Assembly: GCA_934047225.1 (NCBI GenBank)
Contig: OW203989.1
Span: 18,141,977 to 18,205,976 of the forward strand
Reading direction: 5' to 3'
From: Ypsolopha sequella
Lineage: Eukaryota; Arthropoda; Insecta; Lepidoptera; Ypsolophidae
DNA length: 64,000 nucleotides
Part shown: in pieces, positions 26,601 to 38,600 of the stretch
How the letters are laid out: every line of letters starts with the position of its first letter
How positions within the stretch are numbered: position 1 is the first letter of the stretch
Notes under the pieces: model-generated
Told to the model about the DNA's origin: nothing
Database searches by the model: none
Seen by the model: only the letters and a program-made list of their open reading frames with translations
Translations under genes and position numbers: made by a program

Positions 26601-29600
26601 TTTTTTTTTTTGCCAAAACTTTGATCGGCTATATCTCCCGAACCATAAGTCCTAGCGAGTTGCGGTTTCGACTTTAGTGATCGGTTTGCCAAGGGCTTCC
26701 CGACCGCATAAAAAATTTGACATTTGACAGGTTTTGACATTTTTTTGACAGGTCCAAAAAAAGTGCTCCGATTCGCTTGAAACTCGGTATCAAGGGGCAA
26801 GTGGGGTCGGTGATTACGAATTTAATATGATATTAAATTTGACACTTTTTGACAACCGACAAGGATTTTGACACTTTTTTGAAAAAAATTTGATCGGACA
26901 TTTCTTCGGATCTAATGGCGAGGCTGAAGGCCGAGCCTTCAAGTGTCTTTCTAGTGAGGCCGAAAAACGAGCATGTGAGGACGGAGAACGCGCCAGCGAG
27001 GCCGAGTCCGATCAATTTTTTTTCAAAAAAGTGTCAAAATCCTTGTCGGTTGTCAAAAAGCGTCAAATGTAACAATGAATTCGTAATCACCGACCCCACT
27101 TGCCCCTTGATACCGAGTTTCAAGCGAATCGGAGCACTTTTTTGGACCTGTCAAAAAAATTTCAAAACCTGTCAAATGTCAATTTTTTATGCGGTCGGGA
27201 AGCCCTTGGAAAACCGATCACAAAAGTCGAAACCGCAACTCGCTAGGACTTACGGTTCGGGAGATATAGCCGATCAAAGTTTTGGCAAAAATATATTTTT
27301 TTTCGACTATTTTTTTTTTCATTTTCAGTTAGAGCTCGTCGAGCCCTTTTCTTAGAGTACCATGAACATGGGTCTAGCTTCAGCCGTTTGGGAGATACGT
27401 GCCGTTAAAGTTTTGACACTGGGGGGGGGGGGCTAGATCTCGGCGAGACCTTTTCTTAGACACCCATCAACATGGGTCTAACTCAAGCCGTCTAGGAGAT
27501 ACGGGTGGTTAAAGTTTTGACATTTAAAAAAAAAAACTTTTTTGGCACCCTATGGTCCGACCCCTAGGGATGTACCACCTTCCGTTCCGAAGATATAGCC
27601 AAAACAATTTTTTTTTTCGGTACATCCCTTAAAAAAAAAAAGGCAATTTTTCCCATCCCTAGTGATCGAGGACATCCCTAGGAACTGCGCACGCTCGCGC
27701 TTCGCGCTCGCGTACTTGTCCCGGCGAACTTCGCCCGCTCGCGCGTCAAAAATGTCAGTCTTTCCCATCCCTAGTACCCAGGTACCAGTTTTCAAAACTC
27801 CCATACAACGACACGTCTCACTAAAATGTCAAAAAACCATGTCAAATGTCAAAAAATGTCAAATGTAAAGGTTTTTCCCCACTCAGTATTAGACACCTGA
27901 CATTGTTTTCATACGTTACTACCATGTCAAAAGACTCCTTCAAACTAAACAACCATGTCAGTCAGTCAGTCAGTGAGTTACCGTTTTGTAGTAGCTTTAT
28001 ATATAGTCAACAACAATTAATTATGGACAATATGAAGAAAATATTAATGAATACATAACTGCAAAACATATATTTCGATTCTTAGTCGTCAACTCGTCAT
28101 CACATCCTTCGAATAACATTATTTTGTCATGCTATACTTGCATAAAACCATCCATAATCATTTCGTTACACACAACGGACCAGCAACGGACCAACGGACT
28201 GAACGGACTAACCCGAAGCCCGAAAAAGTCCGATCGGTCCGTGGTCCGCGGACTCGCTCACGGTTGAAAAAGTCCTATTTGATGATTTAGGACTTTTTAT
28301 ACGTTTTCGGTCTTTTACGGACTTTTTATTTGGTCCATATGACAGCTCTGGTGTGTATGGCGACAAGCGACCGAAAATACTTAACACCACGTACGAGTTT
28401 CTTATTCAGTCGTCATTTGGTCGAGCGCGGTGCCACGTATGTATATCGCGAGAAGCTTGCGCGGTCACAATAACAATAAAAAGCGAAACGTGAAAAAAAT
28501 CGTGCCGTGACTTATCCGTTTATCTACAAAATTTACGCACGTGAATAATAAAATTCGTTAACAACTTTGTGTCTTATAGTGCTACAGCAATGAAACTGGT
28601 ATTATTTCCAAGGGCGTAAAATGGTCAATTTAATGATAATAATAAGAGCCTTTATTACAATTTGATAATTACATCTTACATGCAAATTACAAAAATATAT
28701 ATTTAATGTCTAACATGCAAAATAAATTAAATTATAAGATTAAAAGAAAATAATTTTACATTAAAATACATTAAATTGTGGTTAAAATACATAAAATACA
28801 TTACAATGTCATGCTTATATAACTAAGTCCTTAGTGTAGGACATGATAGGCCTCTCACTGAGGTTTCAGTGAGGTTTAGTCTATATCACCCTAGCTGACC
28901 AGGCTTGCCTGGGTGACTTGTTCCGGCTGGCAGGACTATTTTGATTCTTTTGTATAGCTATTCTGAGCAATGAAGTCTTTCGACATCCTGTTCCACAAGG
29001 CTCTGTCAGGGGCATGTCTCCACCATAATGAGTCTAGTTTCTTCAGCTCATCAGTCCATCGCATCAGTGGCCTCCCGACTCTTCGCCAACCGTCTCTAGG
29101 GATCCACTCAGTTGTGAGACGCGTCCATCTGTTATCGCTGGCTCTCATTACGTGGCCTGTCAATTTAATGGTACTTATAAATTGTAAACCTGAGAAAGAT
29201 ATACATAAAAGGAACTTTGGAAACTGAAAGTTAAAAATACAACGACAACGACACGTTGAAGCGAAGATTCGAACAGAAATGCAACATTTTTTTTAATAGG
29301 CTGCAAATGCAGAGCAAGTCAGGTGGTATCGGATTTGTCCAGGATAATCTCTGAATCAACTGCATGAACTAATTTTGATGGGACTTTCATTGGCAGCCCA
29401 ACCAGCATAAGGATGTACCTTAGAACGTTTTCACTTGGGCTATTTGGTGTTTCATATTGGTACTGTAGTGTTTGTAAAATTTTACGTACATAAAAAGAGT
29501 TTGGACACAATTATAGCGCCGATTACTGACGTAATCATAATGTTGTAGTAACAATTCCCATAATGGTATTATAAATGCGTTGTGACGTACTTTTCAGTGT

Positions 29601-32600
29601 CATAGTAAGCCTTATAGTATCCTTATTGATACAATTAAGTCACGTAGATGTCACCTTCACATCACTATTTATTTTTAAATTCAAAAGCATGGATACTTTA
29701 AGATTACGGCCTGTTCTTTTTGTTTTAAGTCACGTATATGTATCATAAAATAAAACAACTGTTTATTATTTTCACAGAACAGTAGCTGAAAACTAAGATG
29801 AGCACATGGTTGATTATATTATAGCGCAATTCACTTGAAACTACTAGTTTATCGTAAAATTAGCATGGTTTTTATAATAAAAGTTTAATGCCCCCTATTA
29901 CTTTTTAAATAATTAGTAATTTATATTATTTTATAAATTATAATATAGCCATGTTTGTTACTGTTAGAGGATGTATCAGTTGCAATGGTAGCAGAAATAG
30001 CAAGACTGGGCAGGCACGTCAAAAAATTAGGGTTTATGGAAAATGTAGAACTGTAGATGAAACACTTCAGAACACATAACCTTGTGTTGGTAATTCTTTA
30101 ATCGAAAATTTAATCGTTTCTTTGCTATTATTATAGTTATGTTTTCTCAGATGCGTATTTGATTTATGGCTAATACATATGTGTTTAAGCGTGTTATGTT
30201 CTTAAAGTGATAAAGATAATACCATTAATGAAACAGTGCCATAAACAAACATTTATGTGACCTATTTGCGAAAAAAAGGGATATTTATACACTGTTACAA
30301 TAATAGCACCGTAGAAGTAATTCGGATATATAGAGTTCACCTAAAAATCTTCTTTATCACAAATAATGCTCTCTACTCGTGTTACAGTGAAAATTAAAAC
30401 ACTTGCACTGTAGATGTTCTTTTAAATTTTTTATAACACAAATTTTATAAAAAGGAAAGTGATAAGATTAAGTGATAAGATAAGATTAAGATTATCCTAA
30501 AGAAAGGATAATCTTAAATCACTGTGTACAAGCGCACTTCGTTATAATGCTGCTATAAATGTTGTGAGGAATATAACGTATACCTATGAAGAAATAAACT
30601 ACAATAAACTATATAAATATATCTCAACGAAAGTACCAAAAGAGAAGGAGCATACTCATTATGATTCTTTGAGAAAATTGTGTACTATTTTGTCAAAATA
30701 TAGATTATTAAAATATAGAGTATTTAATGGAGTTTCGATTTTAAATATGTTTTTTTGCAGATGACGATCGCTGTTGCAGTCATTGTATTCTATCATATTG
30801 CCTTGGTATACATATTTACTACACAAAGCGTTAATGTGGTGCGTATTTTGTTCATTCCTAAATCATTTATCATACAGTAAAATAAAAATTTAATTTTTAG
30901 GGTTCCGTACCTGAAGGGTTCCAAATGGAACCATATTACTAATCCTCCGCTGTGTGTCTGTCTGTCTGTCTGTCTGTCCATCCATCCGTCCGTCCATCCG
31001 TCTGTCTGTCTATCCGTCTGTCACAGGGGTCTACAGCTTTAGCCGTTACAAGAAACTTTCGTAAAATACGTTCTACTATGGCCGTTTAATCCGTTTATAT
31101 ACGTACAACGGTATACGATAACACTTGTTGCCGGCTTTGTTGACTTGGAGAAGACTTTCGATAGTGTGCCTCGTGAAGTCTTTTGAATAGTGCTGCAGAA
31201 GCTGGCATGCTCGGAGAGGTTTGTCAGACTTTAAGACTCCTGCACGACAACATGCAGTTCTGCGTCACCGTAGACGGAGTACAGTCGGAGTTTTTCTCAG
31301 TTACCTGTAAGGTGAAACAAGGGTGTGTTTTAGCACCCACATTGTTCGCATTGTACTTCGCAGTAGTAGTTAAGGAGGTCTTGCAAACCTCTTCCGAAGG
31401 TGTTCGCATCCGCTTTCGCATAGACGGTAGTCGTTTCAATGTGGCCAGACTCGCATCCGCTTTCGCATAGACGGTAGTCGTTTCAATGTGGCCAGACTCA
31501 AAGCGTGTACCAAAGCGACGTACGCAATGATCACCGAGATCATGTAAATCGATGACCTGCGCTTTTTAGCAGAATCCCCGGATGGACTTCAGCAACTGAT
31601 ATCACATTTCCATCAAGCTTGCTGCAAGTTCGGCTTCAAGATCAGTGTCATATAGATGGAAGTGGTGTCCTTGAATATTCATGGTCATGAGACACTGCCG
31701 ATCGAACTTGGTGAGGATGTGCTGAAGCAGGTTGAAAAGTTCCACTTTCTGTGTGTGACCACACTGAGTGAATATCCAAGTGTGACCTTAATGCCGAGAT
31801 CAACAGCATTATCGGTGCTGCTGCCGCAGCATTCGAAAAACTGTATCCCAAAGTCTTCTGCTCACATGATTTGAGACTGGCCACCAAAATCTCCGTATAT
31901 ATGCCGACTAGCTTTGATTTAAATGGAGTTCCGCCACTATTCTTAAAACAATGTACAGCATCCCTGTCTTACCCGCTCAAACTTATTTTTAGTATTTCCC
32001 TGGAGAGTGGTGTCTTTCCCTCAATTTGGAAAAGAGCACGCATCGTTCCGATATTTAAGAAGGGAATTGCCGACCATGTTCAGAACTATAGACCTATATC
32101 TATTATTTCTGCTTTCTCTAAACTTTTTGAGGTGCTTATTTGCTCTATTGTCACAAACCATACTAAGCATCTAGTCATTCAGGAGTAGCATGGCTTTCAG
32201 CATAGGGGGTCCATAGTTACTAACCTCACGTAATATGTTTCGTCTTTAATAGATTCTGTTGACAGTGGACACCAAACGGACGCTATTTATACTGACTTTT
32301 CTAGTGCCTTTGACAAGGTTAACCGTCAGGTTTTGCTTAGTAAACTCTCTAGTCAGTTCGGTATTAAGGGTTTATTGCTTACGTGGTTCGAGTGTTACCT
32401 AACTGATCGACCTTAATCAGTTGTTGTTAATGGATGTGAATCTATAGAATATAACACGACCTCGGGAGTCCCACAGGGGTCTTATTTGGGGCCCATATTA
32501 TTTGTTCTGTTTGTAAATGTTATAGTTTCTTGCATAAAGCATAGCCGTTGTTCACTATTTGCTGACGATATAAAGCTTTACAGACAAATTAATTCACTCG

Positions 32601-35600
32601 AGGACTCGTTTCAAGAGGTTTTGACCCGTATATACCAATGGTGTAGCGATAATCATATGGTCCTTAACATCTCAAAATGTCAATACATCCGATTTACAAA
32701 AAAGAAAAAGCCAGTCGAATCATCTTATTCGATAGGCAATGATGTGCTAGACGAGGTACAGCAAGTTAGAGACATTGGTATAATTTTGGACAGCAAATTG
32801 AATTTCATACCCCATTTTGACCACATCACCAAAAAAGTGGCCAAAATGGTTGGCTTCATTTAATTCATGAAGTTCATTAGAAGAACCACAAAGCCTTTCA
32901 AAACCACTGCCACTAAAATGACGTTATTTAATGCTCTTGTTCGTAGCATACTGGAGTTCGGAAGTGTTGTTTGGAATCCTACATATAACAATCACATAAC
33001 ACGTCTTGAATCCATCCAGCGCTCTTTTAGTATGCATCTTACTTACCTCTCCCCCGGTATAAGTCATAGAGTCCCATACGATAAAAGGCTCGCTTTTCTT
33101 AAATTAACTTCTCTTTACAATCGCAGACGTATGCTTGACCTATCGTTTCTTCATAATATTATAAGCGGCCGGGCCATCTGTCAGGAGCTTTTAAAAAGAA
33201 TTGATTTCCTTGTGCCCCGTATTAACTCACGTCGTGTCCAACTAGATACGTTTTAAATTCCAAATTGTAGAACAAACCTCAAGTCTCACTCTTCTATGCC
33301 TAGAATACTGCGTACTTACAATAAATTATGGCGACCTTATAAACTAGATATTTTTCGAGATAGTTTTAATTCTTTTGAGTCTAAATTATTAACAATATAA
33401 CCTAATTAAATTTTTTCTTTCTTGCATGCTACCTAGTTTAATTTTGTGTTTTTTAATGTATAAATTAGGTATTAATTGCATGTTAGTTTTTGTTTTCCAC
33501 TTTGTTTTGTGTTTCATTTAATTTATGTATCACGTTAATTATGAATGCTTTGCATATCTGTTATAGATGTAAACATTAGTTTTAGAATTTTTCATGTGTA
33601 TTCTAAATGTTATGTGTTTACATTGTTGATGTGCCTTTTCTTCAGGTAAAGTCTCTTTGGCCTCCTATTACCCATAAGTTTATATATATATATATATATA
33701 TATATAATTATATATGATTGTGCTGCAAAACCTTCTTCATTCCTTTAAAACTTGATGTAAGTACCACCACTACATACGCACGGTGGACCATTTCCACCTT
33801 AAATGTCTGCGTAGAATCGTGAAGATCAGATGGTCTGATCGTGTGCAAAATACCAAAGTTCTGAGACGGGTCAATTTTGGTGGCGCCGAGTCCTACTTGA
33901 TGCGTCGGCAGCTTCAGTGGTGCAGACACGTCACACAAATGTCAGTTATTAGAGGAGCGAATGGCGAAGCGCATCTTTTTATTCTGAACTGAATATGTAT
34001 TTATTCACAACATACGGCACAAAAGACAACAACATTTTAGGAATTTAAAATTCAGACACATAACCAGGGACTAGGGAATAACTACACATTGGAAACCATG
34101 TTAGGATAACCTGAGTTATGATCTCCAATTTTTACACTGTGGTAATATGTATAACGGTTAAGATATTAAAGTTCCGTACCCAGTAGAAGCCGTGAATTGT
34201 TTGCGCCTTTTTTTTTCGCCTTAATGTTGCTTTATCATGTATATTGTTGATATTTACCATAATACTTTTAGGGTTCTGTACCCGTATTTTGTGGTAGTAC
34301 GGACAGTGGCGTGCATAGAACTTTTTTCCGGAAAAGCAATCAGAAGGTTAAGTTTTACAATGAAAAAATATGAAAATATTTAAATAAGACTTTGAAAAAA
34401 ATAGTTTGTATGACACCAGGGTAGACACTGTTTACCCTAGAGTGAACATTTTCATATCAACTTTTTTTTTTCAAAAAAAAGTATTTAAATTTTTTCACAT
34501 TTTTTTTTGTCAAACTTGACCTTGCTTTTCCGGAAAAAAGTTCTATGCACGCCACTGAATACGGAACCCTTTGTGCCTGAGACCGACTTGCACTTGCCCA
34601 AATTATTATCATCCCTACCGTTTTCGACATTGGGCAAATTGGACATTAATGATTTATGATTATGTCATATTATGTTTAATGATTATGTCGCGTTAAAAAT
34701 AATGATAGGGAATTATTTATTATTTAATTTTTAGGGTGCTATGAAATTAGAACAAGTTATAATGTACGCACTGATGCTGTTTCCGAATCTGTTGACATTA
34801 CTGCTGATCTCCCGCGCGGGACAGCAGGTGCACAACAACGCTCAACTTATTACAAGAGCTCTCGCACAGCTTCTCAACCGGACAAAGCCAGGTGAATTAC
34901 TGAGCAATACAGTCGATTAAGAGGGTAATAAACGCTGGCGACCTTGAAAACCCACGATAAGGCCCGATTTAATTCAGATGGTTAGTAAAAATTAGAAAAA
35001 AATATATGATAAACTACAGAATATCTGAAATGATGATGTGCTTTGATTAGAATTTTAAATTTTTGTCAAGAATGTACACTAAATAAATAAAAAAACAAGG
35101 TACAAATTAAGACTATTTAAGGCCAAAATCCGAACAAAGAAACAAATTGAAACAATCAAATTGAAGATATTATAACTACAAATGATTTTCCTTGATTATC
35201 TCTTAAATAGTTTTAGTAACATTAATTTTTATTATTTATTTAGGTAATTTTAAACGCGTTCGCAACTCGAGTCCCTTTCGAACATCTTTCGAACGACAGA
35301 GAGATCATTATGGGACGAGTCGTTTAAGAAAGTGAGATGCACACTCCAAGGTCACCAGCAGTTATTAGCCCCTTAATTAACACGCAGAAAATACTTTAAA
35401 TAGATTTATTTAATTCCAGGTGACGCGCACTACAAAACGTTGCGTCGCGTATTGCGCGTATCCAAGGCGCACCCAATACGTGTGGTGATGTTCGGCTCGC
35501 AGCCCGTCGGCAACGTGCTGCTCCCCACCTCGCTCGCATTCTTCACCACCTACTTGATCATCGGTTTACAATTTAATAACATTGTGTAAAGGTGTTGCGT

Positions 35601-38600
35601 CGCGTATACGTGTGGTTTTCGTCTTATAGTTTGCACATTTTTCGAGTTTGCTCGCCTTTTTCTTGTACTTTGTTTTCTTTGTGGTTTGAATTTTATGCGT
35701 CATTGAGCAAAAATAAATATACTACAGTACCATAACCGTTAATAACACATGAAACCATATCTAATCTACCACTTGTCTTGTGTAAGGTGAATATCATTCA
35801 CCATTTATGTATTTATGTATTATGTGTGGGTATGGGCAACCTTTTGAAAGTTGCAGGGCAAACTTTAGGATGTTAATGAAATCGCGGGCCGCAGATAATG
35901 GGTAATCGTGAAAAAAAAACTGTTTTTTTTATACATTTATCAAGTTAATGCGACAAAATTGTGGCAATCGACATGTTAGTAATTCATTGCATGCACACAC
36001 CGCAATCTAATATGTAAGAAGTGTGCAAAAAACGCAGTGGATATAATTTATGATAAAAGTACAAGTTTTGTTGCTTTATTATGCTCTCACTCAGCTCTCT
36101 TGTAGCGTGTACTAAAAATATTACAATTTTTGGCGCGTATTTTTAAGATGTTCCGGGGGGTGGGCCGCATCCGGCTCCCGGACCGGGGGCTCTACCGCGT
36201 AATTCTCATTTGTATCAACTTCAAGCAAATGCATGCGAAATTCAACGCGTGCAAAAGAGATGGCATGTTAGGCGGGCGTCGTCGCACGCACGACAAATTT
36301 CAATCTCAAGTTGATGTTGATGAAAATCAGAATTAAGCGGTACACCCGCGGGTGCTGCCTATGCGTTAGATGACGGAAAATGACAGTGTTGCATCTCTTC
36401 CCCGCGCTTTTACCAATGTCAGTCATCATCATTGACAGCCCGTTTCCGCCCATTGCTGGGTATAAGCCTTCTCTTTTTTACGCTTCCAATTCCTGCCCTG
36501 CACTGATCTCGTCCATATTCTACCAATTACCCTGTAAATGTTATCTTTGGCCCACCCCGCTGGCGGTCTGCCGAATCCTCATCGACCGCCATCTCTTAGC
36601 CACCATTCTGTCAGAGATTTACTCCTCCTGCCATCACTTTGCCGGGCCAATTATCAGTAGTCAAGTGAGTGAAACTATTTTTCTATAGCGATTTTGCTGC
36701 GTACATCCAAATTTTTTTGTTAAATGCTTCATGTCTCTAACTTAAAAGTGTCACTGATTTACTTGGCAAAACGTGTAATTAAATTACTCTAAACTGTTAG
36801 AGAATATTTTTTATTTAGTACTAGCTTCTGCCCGCGGCTTCGCTCGCGTGGCCTACAGGAAACAAATTACATTTTTTTTCAGAAACAGACATTATAAGTG
36901 CTCTCACTCCCTCTGGGAGTCAAGGTGTAGTGCTCGGCCGAAAAACTTGCATGCTCAGACTACTAACGCGCCCTGCTCGGCCTTCGGCCTCGCGGGCGCG
37001 TTCTCCGTCCTCACATGCTCGTTTTTCGGCCTCACCAGAATGCCAAACACGGGGACTCACCGATCAAAGTTTTTCCGAAAGAGTGTCAAAATCCCTATCA
37101 GTTGTCAAAAAATGTCAAATTTGAATACAGCAGCGTAATTGACGACCCCGAATGCCCCTTGAGTTTTATGCAAATCGGAATAATTTTTGGAACTGTCAAA
37201 AAACTGTCAAAACCTGTCAAATTTAATTTTTTTTTGGTCATGTAGCCTCAGCTTGACCGATCACAATAGTTGAAACCCGAACTCCCTACGATTAGCCGTT
37301 CGGGAGATATGGCCGATCAAATGTTTGGCAATTTTTTTTTCGACTTTTTTTTAACGTCATCTAGATCTTGCCGAGCCCTTTTCTTAGAGTACCATGAACA
37401 TGGGTCTAGCATTAGCTGTTTGGGAGATACGGGCCTGAAAAGTATTGAAACTTTCGGCAGGTAGATCTCGTCGAAACCTTTTCCTAGACACCCATCAACA
37501 TGGGTCTAAGTCTAGCCGTTTGGGAGAAACAGGCCGTCAAAGTTTTCACATAAAAAAAAACTTTTTTTGGTACCCCGTGGTCCAACCCCTTCAACCTTCC
37601 ATTCCAAAAATATTTTGCTGGGATATTGAAAGATATAGATATATAGATATATAGATAGATAGATAGATAGATGTACAGATAGATAGATACCTCAAAAGGA
37701 AAAAATGGAACCCTAATAGGATCACTTGTGTGGCTGTCTGTCTGTTCGTCTGTTACAGCCGATTTGCTATGGCACACATACTTTCAAGAATTTTCATGTC
37801 CACTATATTAAATTTCAAAATCGATGCCATTTTCATAATTAACGTCCCAAAAAACCATAAAAACGACACCCATATTGATATTTACACATTTCAACATATC
37901 AACCCCATCGCACCCCAACAGGGGATGATGGTATTTCACGTCCACTACGTTGGATTTAGAAATCGTTGTTGTTTTCGTAATCAGCGACCCGATAAACCAT
38001 ACAAACGATACCCATGTTAGTTTTCAGACTTTGTCACCCCATATCCCCTTTTTAGGGGTTGAATTCTGGAAATGCCTTTTTTACGTCCACTACGTTGGAT
38101 TTTAAAATCGTTGTTGTTTTCGTAATCAGCGACCCGATAAACCATACAAACGATACCCATGTTGATTTTCAGACTTTGTCACCCCATTTCCCCCTTTTAG
38201 GGGTGGAATTCTGAAAAAAACTGAAACACATGTTTACTCATTTATAGATAGGAGTACTCTTGTGAATTCTCGAATAAAATAGTGTAACAAATCTTGTTTC
38301 CCAATACAAACTTTGGACCCCCATTTCACCCCCTTAGGGGGTGAATTTTGAAAAATCCTTTCTTAGTGGATGCCTACACTATAAAAAGTATCTATATGCA
38401 AAATTTCAAGTCTCTAGGACCAGCGGTTTAGGCTGTGTGTTGATATATCAGTCAGTCAGTCAGTCAGTCAGTCAGTCAGTCAGTCAGGACTTTGAATTTT
38501 ATATATACAGATAATGTTTTATTTAGTATAATGTTTTATTTAGTATAAGGTTTTAGGGCTTTTTCTTTCATTTTATTTTAGGATTATTAAGTTTTAGAAT

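Larger units (their letters stand above)
25752..28350. mobile_element. hAT-like non-autonomous DNA transposon, 2.6 kb
   Basis: Terminal inverted repeats CAGAGCTGTCA(C/T)ATGGACCAAATA at 25752-25775 and 28327-28350 are flanked by exact 8-bp direct repeats GTGTGTAT (25744-25751, 28351-28358). An 8-bp duplication with CAGAG termini fits hAT. Subterminal regions (25795-25925, 28165-28325) are packed with GGTCCG/CGGACC motifs in both orientations, as expected for transposase-binding repeats. No transposase was seen. The interior holds a copy of a dispersed repeat and a 1.35-kb foldback. It begins 54 bp inside GR intron 1. Confidence 0.85.
36824..38515 (+). repeat. Composite dispersed repeat (cgcttcgctcgcgt ... 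cagtcagtcag type)
   Basis: Begins ctagcttctgcccgcggcttcgctcgcgtgg and ends in an (CAGT)n run (38448-38487) followed by actttgaattttatatatacagat. It contains two ~140-bp direct units at about 37940-38040 and 38077-38190 (ttacgtccactacgttggattt...gataaaccatacaaacgatacccatgtt). This element type is widespread in Lepidoptera. A degenerate start of the same kind is at 38750. Confidence 0.6.

Noticed and set aside
26540..27868. Several 60-146 codon ORFs in the foldback
   Set aside because: They mirror each other across the palindrome, lack motifs and are homopolymer-rich.
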